DNA of 64,000 nt, taken from NCBI GenBank assembly GCA_963678095.2, contig CAXXXP010000001.1:372001-436000 (forward strand), given 5' to 3'. Source of the DNA: G963678095 sp963678095 (GTDB lineage: Bacteria > Bacillota > Negativicutes > Selenomonadales > Selenomonadaceae). Made by a program: the position numbers and the translations under genes. The notes under the pieces were generated by a model. That model ran no database searches. It had not been told where the DNA came from and saw only the letters and a program-made list of their open reading frames with translations. Positions 15,612 to 23,979 of this stretch are shown here, piece by piece (position 1 is the first letter of the stretch; every line of letters starts with the position of its first letter).

Positions 15612-16052
15612 ATGAATGAAAAAGATACTATGGATTTTCTTGATGAAACCGACCGGCAGATCTTGCTGATGCTTAAAAGCAACTCGCGGACAGCTCTAAA
15701 GACTATCGGCGAGAGCGTTCATCTAACGGCGCAGGCCGTTTCAAACCGAATTATCCGGCTGCAAAAACTGCAGGTGATCCGTCGTTATACAATCGATGTC
15801 AATGAGGAAAAGCTGGGAATGGCAATGATTGCCTATATTACTGTTTTTATGAAGACGCGAGAGCATCAGCAATTGCAGCGTTTTTTGCAGGCTGAAGACA
15901 TTGTCACGGAGGTTCACCGGATCAGCGGCGATGGCTGTTATCTGGTAAAGGTTATCTGCCCGGGGATGATGGAAATCAACCGGCTGCTCGATCAGCTGAT
16001 GGAATATGGAACGTATCGCCTGAATCTGTCCACAGAAAGGATTAAAGGCTAA
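15612..16052 (+). CDS. Lrp/AsnC-family transcription regulator
   Basis: A 146 aa regulator. The N-terminal winged helix begins DFLDETDRQILLMLKSNSRTALKTIGE and includes LTAQAVSNRIIRLQKLQVI; the C-terminal RAM domain (about residues 65-140) has the HRISGDGCYLVKV ligand-binding block. ATG 15612 is preceded by GGGGGAT. It diverges from the isochorismatase-like gene with an intergenic region of 90 bases, a typical regulator-target arrangement. Confidence 0.9.
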   Translation: MNEKDTMDFLDETDRQILLMLKSNSRTALKTIGESVHLTAQAVSNRIIRLQKLQVIRRYTIDVNEEKLGMAMIAYITVFMKTREHQQLQRFLQAEDIVTEVHRISGDGCYLVKVICPGMMEINRLLDQLMEYGTYRLNLSTERIKG

Positions 16053-16162
16053 AGCAGTTTTAATCCAATAAATATAGACTTTAGAGCGTACGTTGATCTG
16101 GTAAGAAGCAGAGCTGTTCCTCAAGGTCCAGGAGTCATCATACAGAAAATTTATTAACGAGG

Positions 16163-16214
16163 CGGGCCTTTATCCGTTAGATCTAAAAAGCAGCGGATAA
16201 AGGTCCGTTTTTTT
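16163..16214. terminator. Bidirectional terminator between the Lrp-type gene and an MFS gene
   Basis: Fourteen-base stem with one G-U pair (16163-16176, 16194-16207) and seven T residues after it (16208-16214). It lies between two convergent genes. Confidence 0.85.
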
Positions 16215-17382
16215 ATGCGGTGATTTTCCCGCGCAAAAAGGCAGTGAGCGGCAGTATCAACAAAATCATGCCGGCTATGATGATGATGGCAGCTGTTATG
16301 CCAAGAAAATCGCTGAGCATCCCATAAAGCCAAGGGGCAATCGCACCGGCAGCAATTGTACCCGTGTAGAAAATGGCAAAGGCCTGCTGATATTTTTCAC
16401 TGCAGACGAGTTCAGGAACGCTGCCATAGAGAACCGAGGAGGTGCCATTTAGGGCAATGCCGAGGAAAAATGACAGAGTCAATTGGACAGGCAACGGCAG
16501 GTAAAGCATGGACAAAATACAGGCAGCTGTCAAAAGTTCAGTAAAAATTACGGTAGGAAGAGCCCCGGCTTTGGCGGCTAAGGCACCGCAGAAAAATTTG
16601 CCGGCAGCCCCGCCGGCAAATACTAAAGATAATGCCAGTCCGATTGTGCCAATGGCAGCCTCCTTCGCTTGCAGCAGAAAGGGGAAAAAAGTTAAAAATC
16701 CCATGCGGGTGCTGCTGTCAATGATCCCGATAAGAAGCAGCGCCCAAAAGGCCGGGGAAAATGCAGTGGAAGTTGAAGCGGGGGCTGTGGTTACTTTTGG
16801 GGGTGAATCTTTTAAAATCAGTGTCCGGGTGCTTTGACCAAGGACGGCCGTGCCCAGCAAACCCAACAGGCCACAGAAAAAAGCGGCCTGTTGCCAGCTG
16901 CTGGAGATGTGGATAATAGCGGCAGCAAGCCCGGGCATAATCAACTTGCCCACATCGCCTGCTACATTGAAGGTGCTCAGGGCAATCCGCCGTGGATAGG
17001 GATCTTTTATAACCGTGGTGATAATTGACGAGGACAGGGGATGCTGGACGCTTGAGCCGAGTCCGCCAAGCAAAAGCAGCAGGAATAAAAGCAGCGGACT
17101 TGTTATACTTTGATACAAGATAAAAGAAATGCTTGTCAGTAAGGTGCCGAGCAACAGCAGCCGGATGCTGCCTGCCTTTTTTGCCAGATAACTTGCCGGG
17201 ATTTGTCCCAAGGCCATGGCTCCAGAAAAAATCGTTTTTAAAAAACCGATTTCGGCAAAGCTTAAGAAGAATTGTGCCTGCCACAGAGGGAAAAATATGT
17301 ACAGCATATCGGTAAGTCCGTCGTGAATAAAATGGGCCAGTCCGGAAGTAAATAAGACTCTTTTGTAAAAGGGGTTAGGCAT
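16213..17382 (-). CDS. MFS transporter, fosmidomycin-resistance-like
   Basis: A 389 aa integral membrane protein with about 12 hydrophobic segments. The opening GLAHFIHDGLTDMLYIFFPLW and following SFAEIGFLKTIFSGAMALGQIPASYLAKKAG resemble the Fsr branch of small-drug exporters. ATG 17382 is preferred over ATG 17391 because AAGGA then has proper spacing. It is 24 bases downstream of a LysR gene on the same strand and is probably its co-transcribed target. Substrate unknown. Confidence 0.82.
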   Translation of the reverse strand: MPNPFYKRVLFTSGLAHFIHDGLTDMLYIFFPLWQAQFFLSFAEIGFLKTIFSGAMALGQIPASYLAKKAGSIRLLLLGTLLTSISFILYQSITSPLLLFLLLLLGGLGSSVQHPLSSSIITTVIKDPYPRRIALSTFNVAGDVGKLIMPGLAAAIIHISSSWQQAAFFCGLLGLLGTAVLGQSTRTLILKDSPPKVTTAPASTSTAFSPAFWALLLIGIIDSSTRMGFLTFFPFLLQAKEAAIGTIGLALSLVFAGGAAGKFFCGALAAKAGALPTVIFTELLTAACILSMLYLPLPVQLTLSFFLGIALNGTSSVLYGSVPELVCSEKYQQAFAIFYTGTIAAGAIAPWLYGMLSDFLGITAAIIIIAGMILLILPLTAFLRGKITA

Positions 17383-17406
17383 AAAAATCATTCCTTAATC
17401 CGATCA

Positions 17407-18297
17407 TTAGGTCGTGAGATATTTTCTGAAGCCTTGTGCAGCTGGTGCTGCCGCGGCAATGGCCAGCAAGAGTTGCTGTACCGGCAAGGGAAATATTTTT
17501 CCCTTGCGAAAAATAATGGAAAAGGTGATTTCCCGAATGGGGGCGGTAGGAAAGGCGTATAGCTTTTTACGACGAATGCTGTCGGCTACAAGAATTTCTG
17601 GTAAAATAGCGATGCCGCAGCCGTTCAGGGCTGCCTGAAAAACCGCTTCAGAATCGCTGTATTCAAGACTGGGCCGGATGTTATGTTCGTGGAACAGGTC
17701 CTCATAAAATTTGCGGTAGACCTTGCCGCGTTTAAGGGAAACATAAGGATAGTTCCAGATGCTTTCATGGGGTTTTTTTATCAAGCCGGGAGCGCCCACC
17801 CATAAAAGTTGTTGCTTAAGTACAGGAAACTGACGGATTTTAGCGTTTTTGATCGCATCGTGTACCACGGCAAAGTCAAAGCTGTTGTCTAAAATCCCTT
17901 CGAGGGTGAGTGGAATGTCAAAGCAGTGTTCAACCTGTATGGACACATCGGGATACAGTCGCTGCAGATCTTGGAGAAAGGGCGCCAACATATGGGTTGC
18001 GACAGCAGTTCCCAGCCCAATCCGGATGATGGTATGGGGTGAAAAGTTTTGCAGAGCATCCTTGGCTTCATTGTCGAGGGCCAGAATTTTTTCTGCATAA
18101 TCAATCAGGCAGTTGCCTGCAGCTGTAATATGAAGTTTTTTTCCGGTTCGCTCAAATAACAGAGCACCAAAATGTTTTTCCAGTGACTTTATTTGTGCCG
18201 TAATTGTCGGCTGGGTAAAATTCATCTTTTCTGCTGTCTGGGTGAGATTTTCTGTTTTGGCGACGCCGAGAAAGGTCTTTAGCAATTGCAAATCCAT
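17407..18297 (-). CDS. LysR-family transcription regulator
   Basis: A 296 aa regulator of normal LysR size. The N-terminal helix-turn-helix is LKTFLGVAKTENLTQTAEKM to TQPTITAQIKSLEKHFGALLF, and the rest is a periplasmic-binding-protein-like effector domain. ATG follows GGAGGATATTT. The MFS gene lies directly downstream. An inverted repeat ATTTTT-N8-AAAAAT at 18314-18333 is a likely operator. Confidence 0.92.
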   Translation of the reverse strand: MDLQLLKTFLGVAKTENLTQTAEKMNFTQPTITAQIKSLEKHFGALLFERTGKKLHITAAGNCLIDYAEKILALDNEAKDALQNFSPHTIIRIGLGTAVATHMLAPFLQDLQRLYPDVSIQVEHCFDIPLTLEGILDNSFDFAVVHDAIKNAKIRQFPVLKQQLLWVGAPGLIKKPHESIWNYPYVSLKRGKVYRKFYEDLFHEHNIRPSLEYSDSEAVFQAALNGCGIAILPEILVADSIRRKKLYAFPTAPIREITFSIIFRKGKIFPLPVQQLLLAIAAAAPAAQGFRKYLTT

Positions 18298-18313
18298 AAA
18301 TATCCTCCGGTGT

Positions 18314-18333
18314 ATTTTTGTAATACGAAAAAT
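18314..18333. promoter_or_regulatory. Possible LysR operator
   Basis: Perfect 6-base inverted repeat ATTTTT / AAAAAT with 8 bases between, 17 bases upstream of the LysR start, containing the T-N11-A pattern. Assignment is by position only. Confidence 0.4.
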
Positions 18334-18451
18334 CGGTGTGGTATCATTTTTTATAGTGTACCCTTTCTTCCGACAAAAAGGAAATCAATTATAAAAAGCA
18401 GTTTGATAGAAATTTTCTATAAGCAGATTGCAGCAGGGACATAAATTTTTC

Positions 18452-18490
18452 TTGATTGATAATATTAATAATGATAATATTAATAATGAT
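18452..18490 (+). promoter_or_regulatory. padR promoter with tandem 15-base repeats
   Basis: Two perfect tandem copies of GATAATATTAATAAT (18458-18472, 18473-18487) plus a further GAT. They overlap a promoter-like TTGATT (18452-18457) and TAATAT (18475-18480) with a 17-base spacer. The repeat is a good candidate for PadR autoregulation. Confidence 0.55.
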
Positions 18491-18515
18491 ATTTTTATCA
18501 ATAAGGGGTGAGACC

Positions 18516-18872
18516 ATGGCATTTAAGGAAAATGGCCGAAAAAATTTTGTTAAACTGACGACCGCAGTTTATATCTTACGGATTTTAGAAGAGCATGCAA
18601 GTCATGGGCATTGTATATCGGAGCAGATTAAAGAGCGGACGGGGCAGGTCATATGTCCGAATACAAACAGTCTGTATCCAACGCTGCATTTATTGGAAGA
18701 GCGTGGCTATATTATGGGGACCTGGGATTCGCCGACCATGCGCTGTAAGAGAGTTTATGAGATAACCGATGCTGGGCGGAACTATCTGCCAGAGCTTGAG
18801 GAAAGGCTGCGCTCTAGAATTGAGGAAATTGAGCAAAATATAAAGATCATTAAAGCGGATTTACTGAAATAA
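18516..18872 (+). CDS. PadR-family transcription regulator
   Basis: A 118 aa winged-helix repressor. FVKLTTAVYILRILEEHASHGHCISEQIKERTG is the wing-helix start of PadR, NSLYPTLHLLEERGYI the recognition helix, and the C-terminus a short coiled-coil dimerisation helix. ATG 18516 after AAGGGGTGAG. It is the first gene of a padR-hlyD-MFS unit, so it probably represses the drug pump behind it. Confidence 0.9.
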   Translation: MAFKENGRKNFVKLTTAVYILRILEEHASHGHCISEQIKERTGQVICPNTNSLYPTLHLLEERGYIMGTWDSPTMRCKRVYEITDAGRNYLPELEERLRSRIEEIEQNIKIIKADLLK

Positions 18873-18888
18873 GGGGTTATGAATAAAC

Positions 18889-19905
18889 GTGGGAAAAGCA
18901 GAACAGATAAAAAAGACAAAAATAATGATACTGGCAATTGTTGCTGCTGTATTGGTGGCGTTTGCGGCCGGCATATGGTGGTATTATAGTGCGAGCCGGG
19001 TTGCTACGGATGATGCCCGGATAAAAGGGACAATTGTGCCCATCAGTTCTAAAATTGAAGGAAAAATTGTTGAACTTGCTGTTGAAAATGGAACGGTAGT
19101 AAAAAAAGGGATGATGCTGGCCCGGCTTGATGGGGGCGAACTTGAGGCGCAGCTTCTGCAGGCTAAGGCAAATCTGGCAGCTGCTGAGGCAAAGCTCAGT
19201 GAAGCCAGGGGTGGCAATCGTCCCCAGGAAATTGCTGAGGCAAAAGCCGGTGATACAGAAGCTGGAGCTACTTTAGAGCATGCTGAAAAGGAATACGCGA
19301 GAATGCAAGTCTTGTATGACCAGCAGGCTGTTTCCGAACAGCAGCTCGACAGTGCCAAAACTGCCTTAGCGGTTGCACGGGCGGCAAAAGAATCCCGTCA
19401 GCAAAAATATGATTTGACAGCGGCCGGAACAAGAGCAGAGGATATATCCTATGATGAGGCCCAAGTGCAGGCGGCCGCTGCTCAGGTGAAAAATCTTGAA
19501 GCTCAGCTTGAAAATACCTGGATCCGTGCTTCTGCCGATGGCGTTGTCGATTCGAAAGCAGCGGAAATTGGCCAGACGGCAATTCCCGGACTGACTTTAT
19601 TTCATGTGGTTAATCTTGATGATGTCTGGCTGTCGGCAAATGTTGAAGAAACATATCTGGGGAGAATTCATGTCGGTTCCGCTGTTGATTTCCAGGTGGA
19701 TGCGTATCCGGGCAGGGAATTTCACGGGACTGTAACTGAGATTGGTGCGGCAGCCGGCTCTCAATTTTCCTTGTTGCCGGCAGAAAATACCTCGGGAAAT
19801 TTTACAAAAGTAACGCAGCGATTTGAAGTAAAAGTAAAGGTTGAAACAGAGGCTGATTTTGTGCTTAAACCTGGAATGTCAGCTGCCGTGACAATCCATC
19901 GATGA
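18889..19905 (+). CDS. HlyD/EmrA-family periplasmic adaptor
   Basis: A 338 aa membrane-fusion protein. One N-terminal transmembrane helix (about residues 10-30) is followed by a lipoyl half-motif (RIKGTIVPISSKIEGKIVELAVENGTVVKKGMMLARLD), a helical hairpin rich in Ala, Glu and Gln (about 90-200), the second lipoyl half and the beta-barrel domain with DDVWLSANVEETYLGRI. GTG start after AAGGGG. It should link the inner-membrane pump to an outer-membrane channel, which supports a diderm host. The MFS partner starts 9 bases downstream. Confidence 0.9.
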   Translation: MGKAEQIKKTKIMILAIVAAVLVAFAAGIWWYYSASRVATDDARIKGTIVPISSKIEGKIVELAVENGTVVKKGMMLARLDGGELEAQLLQAKANLAAAEAKLSEARGGNRPQEIAEAKAGDTEAGATLEHAEKEYARMQVLYDQQAVSEQQLDSAKTALAVARAAKESRQQKYDLTAAGTRAEDISYDEAQVQAAAAQVKNLEAQLENTWIRASADGVVDSKAAEIGQTAIPGLTLFHVVNLDDVWLSANVEETYLGRIHVGSAVDFQVDAYPGREFHGTVTEIGAAAGSQFSLLPAENTSGNFTKVTQRFEVKVKVETEADFVLKPGMSAAVTIHR

Positions 19906-19914
19906 GGTGCTGAC

Positions 19915-21468
19915 ATGGAGATGAAAAAACAGCCGGAAACACACCGGTATATAGTCTTGTTTCTGGTTTCTTTGGGAACCTTGATGTCTACCTATGTCAG
20001 CAGCTCGGTGAACCTTGCCTTGCCCAATATCATGCAGGTCTTTGGTTTTACCATTGATTCTATTGTCTGGGTGACGCTGGCCTATATGATTCCATATGGA
20101 ACCGCACTGCCCTTACTGGGTAAATTGGGAGATCTTTTTGGCAGAAAAAGGATGTATTTGTTGGGCCTGAGCGTATTTACAGTGTCTACTTTTTTGGTCG
20201 GTGCTGCCTGGAGCGACACCTCCCTTATCATTTTTCGTGTTTTACAGGGCCTTGGCGCCGGACTGATTTTTCCTAATGCGATGGCAATTGTGGCCGTGGT
20301 ATTTCCTGCCAAGGAACGCGGGCAGGCACTGGGCATATGGGGGGCCTTGGCTGCGGGCGGCAGTGCCTGTGGGCCGACGATTGGCGGTTATATTGTCGAA
20401 TATCTTGACTGGCGCTTGATTTTTTATTCTATTTTGCCGATCGCCATAGCGGCGTTATTTTTTTCTTCGCTGCTTTTACCGGAATCAAAAGTTGAGGGCA
20501 AGAAAACCAGTGTTGATTATGGCGGCAGTGTGCTTTTGATCCTGAGCCTTAGTGCGTTTTTATTGGCATTGAACAAAGGGACCAAGGAAGGCTGGAGCTC
20601 ACCATTTATCGTCAATTTAATGGCCGTTTTTGTTCTTGGGATGCTGCTGTTTCTAGCCGTAGAATATTGTGTAGAGCATCCTTTGGTTGATCTCAAGCTT
20701 TTTCGCAGCCGGGTTTTTACTATGTCAAATATTGTCGGCTTTATATCTTTTCTTACCCTGTATGGCGGTTTGTTTATTTTGCCGTTTTTTTTGCGGAATA
20801 TTCTTGGCTATACCGCTATAAAGGCAGGGCTGGTAATGCTGCCAATGACGATATGTATGGTGCTGCTGGCACCTCTGGGCGGGAAGCTGGGAGATCGCTT
20901 CGGATCGAGACTCCCGGCGGCTTTGGGGATGATGCTCATTACCATTGCCTTATATGCTTTTAGTCTGATGAACAAAGATATTGATGGATTCCCCATTACT
21001 TGGCGGCTTATACTGATGGGGATGGGGCTGGCATTTACGATTTCTCCACTGTCAAATGGCGTTATGGGATCTTTGCCGGCAGATAAAATTGGTGTGGGAT
21101 CGGGGATTTTCAATTTATTTAAGAACATAGGCGGGAGTGTAGGGGTAGCTGTTATGGGGGCGCTGCTCGATCAGCGTCAAATATTTCACCGTGATGTCCT
21201 GCGAGACTATATTTCCGTTGCCAGACAGCCCCTGGAGGATGCATATCTATTCCTCTATGGCGGATATATTGCTTACGGACAAAACGATATGACAGCACGA
21301 ATGCTTCCTCTTGTGAAGTTTCAGCATCTCATTGCCTATAAAGCAGCAGAACTTTCTTATGAAGATGTATTTCTAGTCACATCAATGGTCGCTTTTTTGG
21401 GAGTTATCGCAGCCCTGCTTATCAGCAGTGGCAGACAGCACCAGAGACTTTCTCCGGTTAAAGAGTAA
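19915..21468 (+). CDS. DHA2-type (EmrB/QacA) MFS multidrug transporter
   Basis: A 517 aa transporter with about 14 membrane helices. Motif A reads GKLGDLFGRKRMYLLG, motif C about GGSACGPTIGGYIVE, and the large size is typical of 14-helix DHA2 pumps. Partner of the HlyD-type protein just upstream in a padR-controlled unit. Its last 87 bases overlap, head-on, the 3' end of the Bcr-like gene. Substrate unknown. Confidence 0.9.
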   Translation: MEMKKQPETHRYIVLFLVSLGTLMSTYVSSSVNLALPNIMQVFGFTIDSIVWVTLAYMIPYGTALPLLGKLGDLFGRKRMYLLGLSVFTVSTFLVGAAWSDTSLIIFRVLQGLGAGLIFPNAMAIVAVVFPAKERGQALGIWGALAAGGSACGPTIGGYIVEYLDWRLIFYSILPIAIAALFFSSLLLPESKVEGKKTSVDYGGSVLLILSLSAFLLALNKGTKEGWSSPFIVNLMAVFVLGMLLFLAVEYCVEHPLVDLKLFRSRVFTMSNIVGFISFLTLYGGLFILPFFLRNILGYTAIKAGLVMLPMTICMVLLAPLGGKLGDRFGSRLPAALGMMLITIALYAFSLMNKDIDGFPITWRLILMGMGLAFTISPLSNGVMGSLPADKIGVGSGIFNLFKNIGGSVGVAVMGALLDQRQIFHRDVLRDYISVARQPLEDAYLFLYGGYIAYGQNDMTARMLPLVKFQHLIAYKAAELSYEDVFLVTSMVAFLGVIAALLISSGRQHQRLSPVKE

Positions 21469-22674
21469 TGCGGCGCAGCGTGCTGCTGGGAACAGGGAAG
21501 AGCAAAGTGTGCCAGACAAAAGAAACAGGGCTGTCAGTGACAGAATCAGGTAGGTACAGCCCAAGGGTAGCTGGTTGTTTGTGGGGAGAGTCCGGGCGAA
21601 AAAGCTCAGACAAAATACTGTCAGACCGGACAGGGACCCGAAAATTGAACTGGCTGTACCAGCATATTGCGGGAAGAGCTGCATGGTTTTTGCCAAAGAA
21701 CAGGGGACTGCAAAGCCGCAGCCGAAAAACATAAACCCGACAGGGATAAGTAGGGAAACTGCGCTAAAGGGGAAAATCATCGCGACTAGGAACATGCCAG
21801 TGCTTATAAATGCTAAAGCAGCGATAGAAAACAGGAAGATCTTATCTAGTGAGTAATACTGGCTGAGCAGCCGGTTTGCTGTGCAGCCGAAAAAGTATGA
21901 AAGACCAAGTCCGAGAGCAATATAGCCGTAGGTCAAGGGATTGATGTTCAGGGATTCTTCGAGCAGAAAGGGCCCTAGAATATTAAATAGAACAATGATG
22001 GAATAGCCAATCCCGCCGATAAGTGTGGTTCGGGAAAAAACCGGCTGACAGGAGATCTTTTTTATTGACTGGTAGGCTCGTCGAAGATCGACCGGCTGAC
22101 GACAGGTGTTGGTTTCTGGAACTTGCAGTAAAATAATAGTGAATAAGAGCAGCCCATAAATGGCAAAAAATAAAAAATCTGTTTGCCAGGAAAAATATGT
22201 TTGCAAGAGGCTGCCAATCAAGGGGCCAAGGATCGGCCCGAGTGACCAGCTGAGCCCGAACCAGCTGCTGGCCTTAAGTAAGGCAGCACCGGAAAAGCAA
22301 TCCACAAGCAGTGCCCGTCCGACGACGGCAAGACCGGCAACACTTACCCCCTGCAGCAGGCGGAGAATATTTAAGCAAAGCATGCTTGGTGCAAAAGCAA
22401 TGCCAAAGCTGATAAGCGTATAGGCAGCACTTGTTATCAGCAAAATTTTTCGTCGCCCCCAGGCATCGGATAAAAGACCGAAAAGTATTTGAGCAACTCC
22501 GTAACCAAGCATATACAGGCTAATGCTCAGTTGCACTGCATTTTGCGAAGTTGTATAATATTGTGAAATTGCGGGGAGGGCGGGAACATAAAGATCAATG
22601 CCAATTCCCAGTAAAAACCCAATGAGAAAGAGTAGGAAAATAAAGATGTTTTGCTTTTTTGTTACAACAGTCAT
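21382..22674 (-). CDS. Bcr/CflA-family MFS drug transporter
   Basis: A 430 aa 12-helix transporter. The start FLIGFLLGIGIDLYVPALPAISQYYTTSQNAVQLSISLYMLGYGVAQ is the Bcr/CflA hallmark, and motif A reads GLLSDAWGRRKILL. ATG 22674 has TTGGAGGTT with good spacing. It diverges from the HxlR gene at 22821, which probably controls it. The C-terminal 29 codons overlap the end of the convergent MFS gene; the tail (NRRKSLVLSATADKQGCDNSQ) is not family-like, so it may have lost its original stop. Confidence 0.88.
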   Translation of the reverse strand: MTVVTKKQNIFIFLLFLIGFLLGIGIDLYVPALPAISQYYTTSQNAVQLSISLYMLGYGVAQILFGLLSDAWGRRKILLITSAAYTLISFGIAFAPSMLCLNILRLLQGVSVAGLAVVGRALLVDCFSGAALLKASSWFGLSWSLGPILGPLIGSLLQTYFSWQTDFLFFAIYGLLLFTIILLQVPETNTCRQPVDLRRAYQSIKKISCQPVFSRTTLIGGIGYSIIVLFNILGPFLLEESLNINPLTYGYIALGLGLSYFFGCTANRLLSQYYSLDKIFLFSIAALAFISTGMFLVAMIFPFSAVSLLIPVGFMFFGCGFAVPCSLAKTMQLFPQYAGTASSIFGSLSGLTVFCLSFFARTLPTNNQLPLGCTYLILSLTALFLLSGTLCSSLFPAARCAALLFNRRKSLVLSATADKQGCDNSQKSDH

Positions 22675-22731
22675 AATATAACCTCCAAGATGAAAAGCTA
22701 AAATAATTTCTAAAAGTAGTATAATGCTTGA

Positions 22732-22753
22732 GCGTATACGAATATAAGTACGC
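22732..22753. promoter_or_regulatory. Possible HxlR operator between divergent genes
   Basis: Inverted repeat GCGTA / TACGC with 12 bases between, lying in the 146-base gap between the Bcr-like and HxlR genes. Weak; short arms. Confidence 0.3.
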
Positions 22754-22820
22754 ACATTTTGGGAATCCAGTATATTATTGGGTAGTAGTAGAGATGTTTT
22801 TATGGATATGGGGGAGTTTG

Positions 22821-23183
22821 ATGATTTGTTTTGATAATAACAAGTATCATTGTTCTATGGAGTTGACACTGTCGATTATTGGCGGCAAGTGGAAGGTTTT
22901 AATTCTTTGGTACTTGGGGAAAGAGACGTTGCGGTTTAATGAGTTACAGCGAAAACTTGGTTATATAACCCCAAAGATGCTGACGCAGCAGCTGCGCGAA
23001 CTGGAAAACAATAAGTTGGTAAATCGCCATATTTATATGCAGATTCCGCCGAAGGTGGAATATTCTTTATCGACTCAGGGGGGAAGCTTGTTGCCAATTT
23101 TGGCAGCACTTAATGGCTGGGGAATTGATTATGCAAAAAATTATGGTGGCAGTGTTGAAACTCATGAAGTCACGGAACGTTAA
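22821..23183 (+). CDS. HxlR-family winged-helix regulator
   Basis: A 120 aa protein. CSMELTLSIIGGKWKVLILWYLGKETLRFNELQRKLGYITPKMLTQQLRELE is the diagnostic HxlR core; the N-terminal Cys (residue 11) that sometimes senses aldehydes or oxidants is present. ATG 22821 follows GGGGGAG; in-frame upstream starts would add unrelated hydrophobic residues. Divergent from the Bcr-like transporter, its likely target. Confidence 0.88.
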   Translation: MICFDNNKYHCSMELTLSIIGGKWKVLILWYLGKETLRFNELQRKLGYITPKMLTQQLRELENNKLVNRHIYMQIPPKVEYSLSTQGGSLLPILAALNGWGIDYAKNYGGSVETHEVTER

Positions 23184-23202
23184 TTTGGTGCTGTACACTG
23201 TA

Positions 23203-23257
23203 TTGACTTTTTTATATGATATGGTAAACTGTTACAAATAAAACAATCGTTTGTTTT
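23203..23257 (+). promoter_or_regulatory. tetR promoter and operator
   Basis: TTGACT (23203-23208) and TAAACT (23225-23230), 16-base spacer. Just downstream is the perfect palindrome AAAACAA-TCGT-TTGTTTT (23240-23257). The same core occurs in the operator ahead of the following hlyD gene, so autoregulation by the TetR protein is likely. Confidence 0.65.
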
Positions 23258-23272
23258 ATATCCTTGAGGAAG

Positions 23273-23887
23273 ATGGTGTTTAAAATAAGAACGAACACAC
23301 AGAATCGTCTGATCGAAATAGCGACGCCATTGTTTGCGATAAAGGGCTATGCGGCAGTGTCGGTCAGGGAAGTAACGGATGCGGCTGATATCAATGTTTC
23401 TGCAATATCGTATCACTTTAACGGCAAGGAAGGCTTGTACCAGGCGGTCCTTGAAGAGCAGTTGTCACCGCTTTTGGAAGCGGTGGATCATGTGAAATCG
23501 AACACCAGCTTGTCACCGGAGCAGCGACTCACCTTTTATGCCGAGCGGGTGGCACATATTCACAGTTGCCGGCCTTATTTGTCGCGCTTTATGATCAGCG
23601 AAAGCATGAATCCGACGGCTTATGGCGGGCCGATTATTGAACGACATTTGTCACAGGTGTATCAGTTTATTGATCGGGCTTTGCAAATGGGAATGAAAGA
23701 AGGAACTTTTCAAACCGGGGTTGATATTAAATATGCGGCGGTAGCACTAACGGGAATTTTAAATTTTTATTTTATTGCCAAGCCTATGCTGCAACGCCTG
23801 CATGTTATTGATGCAGACAAGGAGGATGAATTTCAATATACGGCAGACGCTTTTCGTATCTATTTAGAAGGTATTATGAAGAAGTGA
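23273..23887 (+). CDS. TetR-family regulator (CecR-like)
   Basis: A 204 aa repressor. The helix-turn-helix is IATPLFAIKGYAAVSVREVTDAADINVSAISYHFNGKEGLYQAVL, of the type with SAISYHF seen in CecR/DUF1956 regulators. ATG 23273 or GTG 23276 could start it; GAGGA at 23266-23270 favours the latter slightly. It heads a tetR-hlyD-MFS unit, and the gene before the pump carries the matching operator. Confidence 0.88.
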   Translation: MVFKIRTNTQNRLIEIATPLFAIKGYAAVSVREVTDAADINVSAISYHFNGKEGLYQAVLEEQLSPLLEAVDHVKSNTSLSPEQRLTFYAERVAHIHSCRPYLSRFMISESMNPTAYGGPIIERHLSQVYQFIDRALQMGMKEGTFQTGVDIKYAAVALTGILNFYFIAKPMLQRLHVIDADKEDEFQYTADAFRIYLEGIMKK

Positions 23888-23926
23888 GTGCTATAAATTC
23901 ATGATAAGCCGTTGTGCTTGTTTCGG

Positions 23927-23958
23927 GCCTATTCAAACAAATGATTGTTTGAATAGGC
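23927..23958. promoter_or_regulatory. TetR operator upstream of the second pump
   Basis: Perfect 14-base palindrome GCCTATTCAAACAA / TTGTTTGAATAGGC around ATGA (23927-23958). Its core AAACAA-N4-TTGTTT matches the site at 23240. No T run follows, so it is an operator rather than a terminator. Confidence 0.7.
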
Positions 23959-23979
23959 TGTAAGAAAGGGGAAAAATTT

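Noticed and set aside
21468..21856. Plus-strand open frames behind the DHA2 transporter
   Set aside because: They lie opposite the Bcr/CflA gene, whose reading frame is well supported by family motifs.
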